Positions 20,729 through 30,950 of a DNA stretch of 64,000 bases are shown here, in pieces. The stretch lies in the NCBI GenBank assembly GCA_911728455.2, contig OU452226.1, positions 17,873,938 through 17,937,937 on the forward strand, read 5' to 3'. This DNA is from Marthasterias glacialis. Its lineage: Eukaryota > Echinodermata > Asteroidea > Forcipulatida > Asteriidae. The translations under genes and the position numbers were made by a program. The first letter of the stretch is position 1. Every line of letters starts with the position of its first letter. Under the pieces are notes generated by a model. It was not told the DNA's origin, ran no database searches, and saw only the letters and a program-made list of their open reading frames with translations.

Positions 20729-22243
20729 CTGCAAATATAACAAATCATTGCATATTGATTTGTCCATTATAACAATGATACATGTAGTCACAGTAATAAT
20801 AATGATAGTTATATCAGAATGGCATGAATGGTAAATGTTGAGGGTTTGAATCCCATCCAAATAATATGCCTCTGGATTTTGTTTTTTAAGAGGAAACTTG
20901 GTGCAAAGATGATGCTCCATGAATAGAGCTGGATGTTACATTTTCGAGGTTTCAAGACTTTCTACCATCATTTGGGGTTTCAGTAAGAACAAGGTTATAG
21001 TATTTCATCACCATAAAAATGAACCAGAGAACCTGGACTTCACAAGCATTGCTGTTGTCACAGGCGTTTGAGCCGGGCACAGTTGACTCCATAATTCTTG
21101 CAAAACAGTGAGGAAAATTTGGGCAAAGCAAGAAGGAAAAAGTGCATATGCTTGTGTTTTTATCTGTGTAAAACTTCCAACAAATCAACCTCTCTGCTCC
21201 CCCTTGACCAAAAAGTCCTCATACACCTAGGGTTGTTGTCTGTGCCAAATTTGTTGGTTACTATTGCCGTGAAAGTGTTCAAAAACAAAAACAAAAATGG
21301 AATGGCATGACTCATGCACTGCAATCTGGCCAAGCACTTTCATGATTGCCCTGGACATGGGCAAGTACTGAAGATCATGCAGAGAAAAAATGCCATCTTT
21401 TTAAGGAACACTTTTTTGATGTACTGATCGATTTTGGCAAATGTCTTGTTTTTCGAGGGTACACTTTGAGACAATGCGGTTACACAGGGTGGCATAGGAA
21501 GTACCCGCTCTGCTTTCCATCTATGTTCCTCTCTGGTGATAGTAATTTCGCTCGTTTTAAGAAAATTTCAAAGTACATGGAGATCCATGAAAAGTCCTAA
21601 AATTTGGAAAACATCCAGACAAATGATTCACAAGCCTGCCCATTTCTAGCAAACAATGGCTATGAAGACGATCTGGAAGGACAGGTGGCAACAGACTAAC
21701 TCAGGTGTAGATCATGAAACCTTTGTTTACAAAAGAATGACCTTGAATATTACAGAGCATTTCATGGAAAGCGAGATACTACACTGCTCATGATGGTAAA
21801 TTTCATGGCATAATTTCCACATAAATTCAAAAGTAATCAAAATAACAGCGGAACAAGGTTGAAATGTGCCTCCTTTCTTTCACATTAATAATAAATTAAA
21901 ACAGACAGTGCAATCTCCATAAATAAGTATTATGTGTTTTTTCATTGAGCTACAAATTGTGCTTGCAGTACAGACTGCTTGGCTTTTTTTTAATGTGATG
22001 TCACAGGGTTACATGGTCTTTAAATCAGATGATCTTGGAAATACACATGCTTCGAACTACGTAACCAGCACAAATTTGCCTGGTATGTCTGCTGCCACCT
22101 ACTGTCCCAATGTCTTAAATTGATTTGGCTATGGCTACGGCCTTTTCAGTGGCATCAGCCAATACCTACAGCCACAGCCAATTTTAAAAAGGGTCTTATA
22201 CATACCAGTTTTGACTGAGGGTGACTTCTTTTTTATTGTCAAC
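20729..22243. other. Intron region where the acid/base exon of beta-mannosidase is expected but not seen
   Basis: Between the two exons the enzyme needs about 65-70 residues, including WQDFMFACALYP and NNENE with the acid/base Glu. I read both strands and found neither motif. The flanking exons are also phase-incompatible if joined directly (phase 0 against a 1-nt entry, giving a stop within a few codons). Either the exon is deleted or it is too changed to see. The stretch contains AT-rich intron-like sequence and no other gene. Confidence 0.55.
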
Positions 22244-22446
22244 ATCACAGATTTCATAGAAAGCTTCTTGCTCGTATGCCCTGCCTCCCCAAACTCTGGT
22301 GGCATGCTTGTCAGCGTCTTCGAGAGATTGGAGAAGACGCTTCAGCTGTGTACGAGACACACACTTCTGGAAGGGATCTGCAGATATACAATTGGCCCCT
22401 TTGATGAAGGTGAGTTGGTAGTCGATCTTGACGAAGAATTGCAGAC
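22244..22446 (-). CDS. Beta-mannosidase-like exon, start of the GH2 barrel
   Basis: Minus-strand exon, acceptor 'tatccaacag'; it enters with 2 nt and reads LQFFVKIDYQLTFIKGANC, then ISADPFQKCVSRTQLKRLLQ, SLEDADKHATRVWGGRAYEQ, EAFYEICD. The family pattern is 'FKINGxPxFxKGxNWIPADxFxxRVTxxxLxxLLQSxxDANMNMxRVWGGGxYExDxFYxxCD'. Most of it is present, but several usually invariant residues differ (NWIPAD to NCISAD, DANMN to DADKH, GGGIYE to GGRAYE). The proposed donor after CD ('gttgac') is weak. The substitutions at sites near the active pocket suggest loss of selection, although no stop is present. Confidence 0.82.
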
Positions 22447-22479
22447 CTGTTGGATAGCAATACTTGATGAATATTTACA

Positions 22480-22735
22480 TTAAATTAGAAGGAGATAATA
22501 ATAATAATTAGTTCTTACATAGTGCATTTTACAACAATGTTTCATTGCCATATACATTAGTGCCCTGGTCATTGGGCCGATAAATTCCTGTAATATTTCG
22601 CAGCTCTTGTGGGAGTACACAGCCCTGTGCTGCAGTGGCGCTCCAAAGGCTTTTTCAAATACAACATCAACCTTTACCCTCGCAGGTACCCATTTATACC
22701 CCTGGGTGAAGAGAACCAATGTTATATGCAATATA
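22480..22735. repeat. Dispersed repeat fragment in a beta-mannosidase intron
   Basis: The segment includes 'gtgccctggtcattgggccg', 'cctgtaatatttcgcagctc', 'gtgggagtacacagc' and 'ggtacccatttatacccctg' in this order. The combination 'tacccatttatacccctgggt' is one I recognise from an interspersed repeat common in many marine invertebrate genomes; I cannot name it. Its minus-strand ORF (22480-22731) is not a gene. Confidence 0.5.
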
Positions 22736-22856
22736 AACCAATATAATATATGCTAAAAAGTGAATCAAAACAGACAAAACTTCCAAATCATCAGGCATTT
22801 AATAAAGTTGTTCCCAAGACGACCATCAACACAGCTTTGTTATTCCAGTGACTCAC

Positions 22857-23013
22857 CTTTAAAATTTGGCACCTCTTCCTCTACAAGTTCTAAATGACAG
22901 AACCCAAACTGAAGTGAATTTGTGGATGACTCTTGTTGACCCATGTCAGAGAACGAAACTTGCAGTTGATAAAGTGACTGGTCCCCAAAGCCTACTGGCC
23001 ACCATGTCTTTGC
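22857..23013 (-). CDS. Beta-mannosidase-like exon, end of the immunoglobulin-like GH2 domain
   Basis: Minus-strand exon of 157 bp: acceptor 'tttcttacag', donor 'gtgagt'. In phase 0 it reads AKTWWPVGFGDQSLYQLQVS, then FSDMGQQESSTNSLQFGFC and HLELVEEEVPNFK, ending with 1 nt. The 'WWPxGxGxQxLYxL' turn and 'FGFRxxELVEE' strand are diagnostic for the GH2 sandwich domain of beta-mannosidases; the usual Arg of FGFR is Cys here. Both boundaries are phase-compatible with the exons at 24188 and 22446. Confidence 0.87.
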
Positions 23014-24187
23014 CTGTAAGAAATTCATGATCAATCCATTTATTAAAAAATGTTGGGTATTTTGTTTCTGGCAGCCTTAAAATTTTCAAAATTTGCTTTG
23101 AGGAAACTGCAAAAATAACCCCCAAAGATTTCACAACTTTTGACAGAATGTCATGAAACCTGACAGAAAATGTAGATATTATTTGGCTGGTGGAGTAGAG
23201 TCTTCTTGTGGTGGGTTCCTCTCTGGCAAACAATGCAAACAATTAGCCGATGGAAACGCAAGTTTTTAAACCTGAATGCGCTGGGCAATAAAAACAATCA
23301 ACATTGCGAAACTCAGCAAGTAGTCTAAATGTTAAATTTGCATGAAGGATAAAACAAAAATCCACAGGCATGTTTCAAAAAATGTTTTTAAGGGAATGTG
23401 TCGAAAAGTGTAAATTATGTTCAATTGTAACTCTTTAAAAGCTGTTGATCAAAGTCATGATGAAATTAGCTTATGTTTCAGGAGCAGACGACAAACATTG
23501 ACCAACACATGGAATATTCATTATAGATCCAGCACAACGAATAGTTTGACTGCACCCATGAACCTAATGCAATGCAGTGTTTTAAACAGTTCCTGCTGGA
23601 AATCTTTCTGGTCCAGCCTAACAATTATTTCTTAGACTTGTCGAAATCATTTCAGAGTACAGCTGGCACAAAGAAACCTCGACTTGACAAAGCCAAGAAA
23701 ACAAACATTTTGAAGCACTGGGATTTTTGTTTCTGTATAGAGGAAATGTCAAATTCACGCACTTTGAATTGCAAAACCTCGGACATATTCAATTTTACAC
23801 AATGATGTACTTACACGACCCCTTCGTGCTGGCCTGGACAATAATGTTTGCTTGTTTACAGGTCATCTGGCATAAACTTGTTTATATAGCACATTCTGGA
23901 CCAAATTGTTAGCTTGCGAGACATTTTTAAAAATAAAGAAATTGTAAATGGCCTCCTGTTTTGACCCCAGCAAAGTCTTGCCCAAAGGCTAAATGTCAAC
24001 ACAAGACACACATACAAGTATACTGGGGTAACTGAGGATGCAGTCAGAAGATGCAAGGGATGAACAAAGGAGAAGGAGACAACGGGGGATGGTTGAGAGA
24101 AGAGTCTGGTTTAAGACATTCAACTGAACGCACTATTTGCCGGAACAGAACACATTGCACTATTTGGCTGAAAAAAACCTGTTCTAC

Positions 24188-24363
24188 CTTTGGAACTTGA
24201 AACTTCATTGTGAACTTGGTATTTCCTCTTGAAAGTTTGACTGATGCTTTCTGGCTGACATTTAAGGCTTTCAAATTAGCCTGTAAGTTTCCCCGACAAG
24301 AGCTAGAGGTGCCAAGATCAGAGAAAGCTGTCACCTCAATGGAACAGGTGGTCACATAGGATT
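24188..24363 (-). CDS. Beta-mannosidase-like exon, sandwich domain
   Basis: Minus-strand exon of 176 bp: acceptor 'tctttttccag', donor 'gtagaac'. Entering with 2 nt (completing a Glu codon with the previous exon's last base) it reads ESYVTTCSIEVTAFSDLGTS then SSCRGNLQANLKALNV...TMKFQVPK. This matches the beta-sandwich between the jelly-roll domain and the WWP strand, with alternating hydrophobic residues. The alternative donor after VEQ is out of phase with the next exon, which is why I chose the earlier GT. Confidence 0.72.
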
Positions 24364-24504
24364 CTGGAAAAAGATAAACAAAACCAAAAATAAAATGATT
24401 TAGAATCAACCTTTAACTGAAACAAGTCAGGTAAAAAATACTTTGTTGATTTGAAATCATTACAAACGCAAAAAGAACCCGCCCAATGAGGACACAAATT
24501 TTGC

Positions 24505-24610
24505 GTGTCGTGGTCGAGTGAATAAGAACACCGGACTCAGGCTTGGGTGTTTCTGATAGGCAGAGTGTGGGTTCAAGTCCTGCTTGTGACAATTGTGTCC
24601 TTAATGAGCT
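24505..24610 (+). mobile_element. tRNA-derived SINE-like sequence
   Basis: 'gtcgtggtcgagtgaataag' resembles the 5' end and A box of a Ser/Leu-type tRNA. 65 bases on, 'gtgggttcaagtcctgct' is a good B box and T-arm, with a long variable-arm-like segment between. The acceptor stem does not pair properly, so this is not a working tRNA gene but a tRNA-headed SINE or a tRNA pseudogene. It lies in the gap where beta-mannosidase jelly-roll exons are expected. Confidence 0.55.
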
Positions 24611-24702
24611 GCTTTGATGTTACTAATAGAGAAATAAATTTAAAGGAAGTGTAATTATAAGGTTAGGGCAACTTTTTCATAGACTTGTACAGCAATTTAC
24701 AG

Positions 24703-24870
24703 AGTTAGCTGTGGTTACCACAGAGTTAGCTGTGGTTACCACAGAGTTAGCTGTGGTTACCACAGAGTTAGCTGTGGTTACCACAGAGTTAGCTGTGGTT
24801 ACCACAGAGTTAACTGTGGTTACCAGAGTTAGCTGTGGTTACCACAGAGTTAGCCATGGTCACCCGAGCT
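24703..24870. repeat. 21-bp minisatellite, about 7-8 copies
   Basis: The unit 'cacagagttagctgtggtta' (plus one base, period 21) is repeated in tandem, with one 18-bp shortened copy near 24826 and a decayed tail ('agccatggtcacccgag'). Each unit is nearly self-complementary around 'ctgtggttaccacag'. The array lies in a beta-mannosidase intron. Confidence 0.9.
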
Positions 24871-25075
24871 ACATTAGCAGTGGTTAACAGGAGTTACCTG
24901 TGGCTAGTCCCTGAAGCCCTACTAACTGTTTTTTGAAAATGGACGGGGTGCAATAACCACAGCCAACAAAGAGTCAAGTATTTTGAAGGATTGGGTACTG
25001 TGACTAGCCAGATTACAAATGGGAGTTGGGAAAATTAGAAGACAGCAATCAAGATTAGCTATATTATTGTCTTAC

Positions 25076-25222
25076 CACTGAATGTGTAAGAGTAATTCCA
25101 AATGTCATTGGCCATCCAGCGGTACAAGATGGCGTTGTTCTCTGTATATGGGTCGTTGGTTTTGCCAGCTGCCTGTAGGGCTGTGTCGACACCACCAGGA
25201 ACTGTTGCCGGTATTGAAACAC
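25076..25222 (-). CDS. Beta-mannosidase-like exon 2, start of the mature enzyme
   Basis: Minus-strand exon of 147 bp: acceptor 'gattgcag', donor 'gtaag'. Joined to exon 1 (1+2 nt) it reads SVSIPATVPGGVDTALQAAG, then KTNDPYTENNAILYRWMAND and IWNYSYTFS, ending with 1 nt. The family start is '...xxxxPxxVPGxVHxxLxxxGxIxDPYxxxNxxxxRWIxxDxWxYxxxF', which it follows closely. About 150 residues of the jelly-roll domain should follow, but the next visible exon (24363) corresponds to roughly residue 230. The two happen to be in phase, so a shortened transcript would stay open. Confidence 0.87.
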
Positions 25223-25814
25223 CTGCAATCAAGTTGGATGTACATCGTTAAAGTGATGACCACATTGTGTTTGCTTTTACACTTAAATAAAACACAAGTT
25301 TAAAAGATCAAGATCGTAGCAAAAATAGCATGAGCAAATAATAGACGGGTAAAATACTATAAAATTAAATCCAACACTACATCAATTAAATATATAAAAA
25401 GTGGCAAATTTCCAGTATTACAAACATCTAAATCTCAGTAATGTGAGCCATTACTGATATAAAGGTCTGGAACTATATCCAAATTTACAAGGTATGTTGA
25501 AATGATGGCATTTCCACAATTTCATAACCCATGGAATACAATCTTTCAAGGAAGTTTCTGGGAACAGCATCCTTAACACCAGAGCAGCAGATCAAAGAGC
25601 AAGATTTCTATATCTAAAGAAATATTAGCAATTTCTGTGTCACTAAGGCAGACATAATCAAGTCTGAGTTCAGCCATAGTCAAATGATTTTGATTGTTTA
25701 AGTTTTATAAAACACTACAGTTAAACTGAGGGATCTCTTTTGACGCACAAATTTGTTTAATTGATCCCAACACAATCAGCAGGGTGGCTGTGCAGTGTTA
25801 GAAAGAACACTTAC

Positions 25815-25947
25815 TTTTGTTTGCAATTGTCTGCATCCATTGTCCACCGAGGACACGTTTGATTTCTGCTCTGGCAGAAATGACTAAAAGTACAAGCATC
25901 CATCCAAGGCACCTTAGACACATTGCTGATGTTTTGAGACAGTCCAT
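25815..25947 (-). CDS. Beta-mannosidase-like exon 1 with signal peptide
   Basis: Minus-strand exon: ATG at 25947, donor 'gtaagt' at 25809-25814. It reads MDCLKTSAMCLRCLGWMLVL, then LVISARAEIKRVLGGQWMQT and IANK. Residues ~10-27 are a hydrophobic signal sequence ending at a plausible Ala-Arg-Ala cleavage site, consistent with a lysosomal or secreted enzyme. 'LGGQWMQTIAN' matches the 'LxGxWxxxNxN' start of the mature family. An upstream TGA ('tttgaaatctaaaagcc' region, reversed) supports this Met. A promoter was not identified. Confidence 0.78.
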
Positions 25948-25949
25948 CT

Positions 25950-28090
25950 TTGAAATCTAAAAGCCAGAAGGAAACAAAAATGCAGAGAAAGTTCTTGTTA
26001 ACAAACATAGCTGCCTAACTACAGGATTTCCCATGGAACACACTCAATTCTTTTACAAGCCCACCTATGGGAATACCAGTAGGAATAACTTGGTTTCTTT
26101 CTTTCTGGCTTGCTCTTGCTACTAATGGTATTAAGTGGAAAACATGGCAAAGATAATGGACCGATCCATTAATCCCACCTTCTAACCTACTAACCAATTA
26201 CAGCCTTGACAATGCCACTGAAAGTCAGACAAAAGTCTGACACGATAAAATCCCTTTAGTAAAGTAAACAAATTGCCGTCATTGTTCTGACACAAAACAA
26301 CACACACAAATGTACTAACTTTAGCAGTGGTCCCTGTACAGTTGTATAAAAGTGCTTTAATAGTGTTCCCATCTGAATTGTTCTTTGGAATCAAGCACTG
26401 CTCAAAAGGCTACCAAAGTAAATCAATACCATTCACGAAAAACTATGTACGTGTGTGTATCCTGTACGTGTGTGTATCCTATACGTGTATGTGGTCCCGA
26501 ACCAATGCTGCAATCTTGGCAAAAAAGTCACACCTTGTGCTGTTGCTCTGCAGTAGTTGCAATAATCATAACCTCCCACAAACCGGAGGATGGAGGGTTA
26601 CGACCATCGCAACTAGCTAGGCAGTTGCTAAGATAGTGGCTTGAAAACCTTGTAATTTGACTCTTGATGACATCATCAAGACATAACCTTATTGTCTCAT
26701 CTTAACACTAATGTTATTATATGTGAGATCTCATTGTCATTGAGATATTGTCCGACTGTTTTCTTATGTGCAAAAACACTACACAGGTATCCTGCATTGA
26801 CTGCGCTAAACAATATGCAAGCAGGGCATCAGTGAACGTGCATTCCTAGTACTAGTTGTGTTAATACAACTTTTTACACGTAAGAAAACAGTCGCTGAGT
26901 ATCACATGACTATCAGTAGTAAAATGGCGATTGTAATGGCTGCAGTTTTAATGGGCTAAAACGTCATCGATTTGGAGGGCAGACAGTGAACGTGAGTACA
27001 ATTAAATGCATTTCATTTCATTCTTGATATCTTGAGAAGCCAGTAGTAGTAGGAGTAGGTGATTCGCCAGCAAAACTATTTCTGTTGAGTCTTTGTTGTA
27101 ATTTTTGCCACTTTTTGAACAGGGTATCATATAATTATTGTAAATCCACCTCATCACAAGAGCTATTAAGAGAACTTACGTATACTTTGCTGGGGGCTAT
27201 AGTACTTTGCTCAACGCTGGGGTGCTAGTGTCAAATTTTTTTAAAAGGAGTACAGCGCCCCCATAACTGGGTCTATCTGGAGATTTTGACATCACCTCAA
27301 AAACAGGAGTCTAGCACCCACGTTACTGGGTCTAGTGGGTAGGTCATGTAGGTAAAGATAAAATTTGACCTCATAAGGGAGATAAAATGGCAGCCAGATA
27401 TGGTATTTTTGCCAAAATTGCAACCACAAACTGAAGCTGAATTTACAATTACTACAACTACAACTACACTGTCAAAACTAGGGTGTTAAGTTAATTCTAT
27501 TGGTACCTATGTGACAACACCGACATGGTGATAATTATCCCAATTGCTTTATACTTTATAGTGTGTAAAATAAACACCGTGTCGATCATGTCACATGATA
27601 ATATAGATACCGATAATTTAGAATCCATTTCACACCCAGTGTTACGTTCAACTGAAATACAAAAATGCAATACACTTACATTCACAGTCAACTGAAACTA
27701 CGCCTGCTGTACCTATAGATGTAAGTTAATTCACCTTCTTCCAATGTCTTGAGAAAACGACAAAATCTGAGAACTCAAATTGCCATAAAAAACAACCAAT
27801 GCAAAGAAGTACGTATAGTGCGTCATGTACTGTAATTGATTCGTATTGTGGTTGACCTTTGCGCGCCAAACACCAGAATGACCCCAAAGAGTTCATACCA
27901 TTTTTAAAGGGGTTGATGTCAAAAGACCACGGAACTAAGTACACAATATTTCTGTTAAATTTGAAAGAAAAATAATGAAACAACTTGTAATTGTTCAAAA
28001 GATGTACATTTGTCAAATATGTTTTCTTTAATTGCATTAATAAATAACTGGAGAGTATACGACTACAGCAACACACCCGTTAATATTATG
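25950..28090. other. Region upstream of the beta-mannosidase-like gene; no gene supported
   Basis: Mostly AT-rich unique-looking sequence. Small repeats: 'tacgtgtgtgtatcctgtac' repeated three times with variation at 26446-26495. A two-fold direct repeat of a ~70-bp block lies at 27245-27345 ('agtacagcgcccccataact' and 'agtctagcacccacgttact', each followed by 'gggtcta'). Short ORFs have no recognisable content. The promoter of the minus-strand gene should lie between 25950 and about 26900, but I cannot pinpoint it. Confidence 0.45.
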
Positions 28091-28094
28091 TTGT

Positions 28095-28970
28095 GGACCA
28101 TATACTTATGACGTAGGGCACCCTCGGATAGTCCATGCGCTGCTCTTACCGGTGTCCGGGCGTTTTTTTTAAGGGGGGGGGGGTAGGTAACGGATAATTT
28201 TTTGTTTTCGCCTTAAAGGTTTTTGCCCAAAAATCGTGGATATTTTCTAACTAAGGCAGATCGTGGCGTGCAAGTTAGAGCGCTGGTACTGGGGGATATT
28301 CCCTATGGATTTGGTAGAGCGAAAATGAGTGAAATATTGATTGAAAACTGATATTGTTTTTAAAGGGGGGGGGGTGGGAAACGGATTTTTTATTTATTGA
28401 ACCATACACTTATGACGTCATATGAGTAGGGCACCCTCGGATAGTTCATGCGCATGCCCTTACCGTGTGTCCGGGCGTTTTTTTTAAAGGGGGGGGGGGG
28501 GGTGACGGACGTTTTTTTGTGTTTTCGCCCTAAAGGTTTTTGCCCCCAAATCATGGATATTTTCCAACTAAGGCAGATCCTGGCGTGCAAATTAGAGCGC
28601 TGGCACTGGGGGATATTCCTTCTGGATTTGGTAGAGCGAAAATGACTGAAATATGGATTGAAAACTGATATTGTTTTTAAAGGGGGGGGGGTAACGGGTT
28701 TTTGATTATTAATTTTTTTTTTTTTGCTAAAAGTGCTAAAAAATCGTGGATATTTTCTGAACTAAGGCAGATCCTGTCTTGGTAACTAGAGCGCTGGTGC
28801 CGGGGATATGCCCTCTTGACTAGGCAGAGCGAAAACGACTTTGATATTGGGGTCAAAGACTGTTTTTATGGGTGTTAATGACAAACAAAATTCTGGATAT
28901 TTTCCGAACCAATGCAGATTCAGGCTTGCAAACTAGAGCGCTGATATACCGGGGAATGTTTATTGCAGAT
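28095..28970 (+). repeat. Old divergent copies of the ~185-bp satellite family, plus orientation
   Basis: Three to four diverged units. Two longer ones (28095-28385 and 28385-28690, period ~300 bp) each consist of a leader ('gggcaccctcggatag...ccgggcgtttttttt', G-run) followed by satellite hallmarks: 'aaggtttttgcccaaaaatc', 'gtggatattttc', 'actaaggcagat', 'aagttagagcgctggtactg' and 'gggggatattccct', then 'ttggtagagcgaaaatga'. Further units follow at 28690-28860 and 28870-28970. The G-runs are up to 15 bases long. Short ORFs in both strands here are artefacts. Confidence 0.85.
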
Positions 28971-30740
28971 GAATTGCATTAGTTATAGGTGCCCGCTTGA
29001 TATGATACCATCAAATCGAACTTTATATTTTGATTGCAAAATAAAAATTTCAATGGACGTTAAACTGAAAAGAAATTGAATTAGTTATACAAAACACAGA
29101 TCATTTTACCTGCAATTAACTCTAGAGTTATTCATCCGAAAATCCAACCTTTATACGACCATCCTGCGGCATCTTTAGCAAGAAACGACGAGCATGCAGG
29201 GATCTCCCTCAATGGGACTTTTGTACATGATGCTGCCAGGGAATGAAAACGCCGGTTATCTACGGCCATATCTTACCCCTTTTTATTTTATGGGGGAGGG
29301 GATGGGGTTGAATAGCGCGACACTGAATAAAAGCCCTCTCTTGAAATGTGGTTGTGTGGAAAACAGGGAGGATTGCCGCCGAACAGAGGAGAGGTTGATT
29401 GACTCAACATCTTTTAAATAGGCTACACATTTCGGGATCTATGTACAAGAATCTAAAACGGTCAATAATAAAAAATAGAAAATAAAAAATTAACAGAGAA
29501 AACTTTGGAAAGAACTGTAATAGCACCCTTATTTGTTTGCAGATTGCGTTAAATTTTACACTGTTTGAGCTAAAACGATTATACGGTTTGTGTTTGTGGG
29601 ACTAGCTGAGAGGATGCGGCGGAACAAAGTAGTTTGCCTCAAGTAACCGAGGTATTGCTTCCATTGGTCCGTGTGCGTGAATAACAGCCTAGAACTATTA
29701 GCCGGAATCGAAGTTACATCAAGTTTGATCATGGACACATTAATAGGTATTACAAACTCCACAAACCCAGTTGCCCGCAAGCAACACGTAGCCTAAATCC
29801 TCCGAAACATAATTGGACTTGGATAAGATTGGAATGCCTGACCCAGTGTTTAGCAAGACCCGTTCTATCAGATTGAGGAATGTCCTTTCTAAGTGGACTT
29901 TTTGTGTGATACATTATGAAAAACATTAACAAGGAAATCATCAAATTTTAAAAAATTCAAAAACTAGGATGGAGAGATCTTTTTGGCCGAAATTAGGAGG
30001 AATTTACGACGAACTTGAACTTGGATTTCCGACACGTTTGGGGAAAACGCTTCAAGAGAAAAATTGAAATTAAAAACAATGTTACAACCCTTCGTATTTA
30101 TCAGATTAACATTTGGCCTAATGTAGACAAACGACCCATGACAAGTTTTGCCATAATGTTCAGACACTTTAAATAAAAGTTTGACAAGTTTTACCTGAGT
30201 TTTCCAAATTTGTTTCGCCGTTGTTTCCGACTAGATATTCGAGTTCCGTTCGGTCAAAGTACAACACAGCCTGCCACCACATCCAAGCAATGTCCCCCGG
30301 GCATCATGCACAGACCACCCACGTCTCATGTACAGCGCGGTATTTGAATCCACACCGTGCGTTGACTCTGAAGGCTTGAAGATTGTCCCTTGGCAGTTTT
30401 TCCGTGTGAGTTACTTCTAATTGAGCTAGATTTTGAACCCAAAACAATGTTTACCTTGAAGGTTTTTCTTTTAGAATTCATCATTATTTGTGTTTGGAAT
30501 GAAACAACGAAGTATAATTGCAAAAATTTGAAAGACACTTGACCCTATAAAATACAGACAACTTAGATATTACACTAAAACAGCCGAGTGCACGAGCAGC
30601 AACGCCTGGTTTGTTTTCATAGGCTTTGTCTGTGTACATGCAAGGTGTGCAGACGTTCGCGTGTATTATACCACGGTTGTAAAGACACGCCCCGTAAAAC
30701 CAGGCTAGCTGTACGTCACACATACGTATAATCAATTTGG
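28971..30740. other. No supported gene
   Basis: Unique-looking, AT-rich DNA with short ORFs of no recognisable content. These include a 75-codon plus ORF at 29194-29421 starting MQGSPSMGLLYMML that has no family resemblance I can name, and minus ORFs at 29556-29944. I see no splice-bounded exon with clear coding character. Confidence 0.4.
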
Positions 30741-30747
30741 GGGGTGA

Positions 30748-30826
30748 ACAAAAAAACAGGATTTGAACCTGCAACCACCGGTTTAACCTTAAACCGGTGG
30801 TCGCGGATTCAAATCCTGCTCCAGTC
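30748..30826. repeat. Inverted pair of tRNA-like 3' halves (29-bp hairpin arms)
   Basis: 'aggatttgaacctgcaacc' to 'ccggtttaa' is followed after two bases by 'ttaaaccggtggtcgcgg' and 'attcaaatcct'. The second arm is the reverse complement of the first with three mismatches. 'ggattcaaatcct' is a B box/T-arm sequence, and 'ccggt' plus 'ggtcg' fit an anticodon-arm and variable-region remnant. The whole looks like two tRNA 3' halves fused head to head. The loop lacks the T33 and anticodon of a proper tRNA, so no functional tRNA is called. Confidence 0.7.
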
Positions 30827-30950
30827 AATTTTTCTTTTTCTCACTCCTACATTGATTTAAAATTTTCCAAGTCAGTTTCCCTTTTGGATTGTTGCTTGAT
30901 ACATACGTATAATGTCTGACAATGGACTCTGTTCACAGATTGGATCAACT

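Noticed and set aside
22480..22731. 83-codon minus ORF as a beta-mannosidase exon
   Set aside because: It matches the interspersed 'tacccatttatacccctggg' repeat, is out of phase with both neighbours, and the flanking exons join correctly without it.
24505..24610. Intact tRNA-Ser or tRNA-Leu gene
   Set aside because: A and B boxes are recognisable but acceptor-stem pairing is poor and the anticodon arm does not form. A SINE head or pseudogene is more likely.
27485..27610. Terminal inverted repeats of a small transposon ('caccgacatggtgataa' and 'caccgtgtcgatcatgtcac')
   Set aside because: Only about 17 of 22 bases pair and the match does not extend, so it is too weak to support an element.
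30748..30826. Functional tRNA gene on either strand
   Set aside because: The central loop lacks T33 and an anticodon in a 7-base loop, and there is no D-arm or matching acceptor stem. It is an inverted pair of 3' halves.
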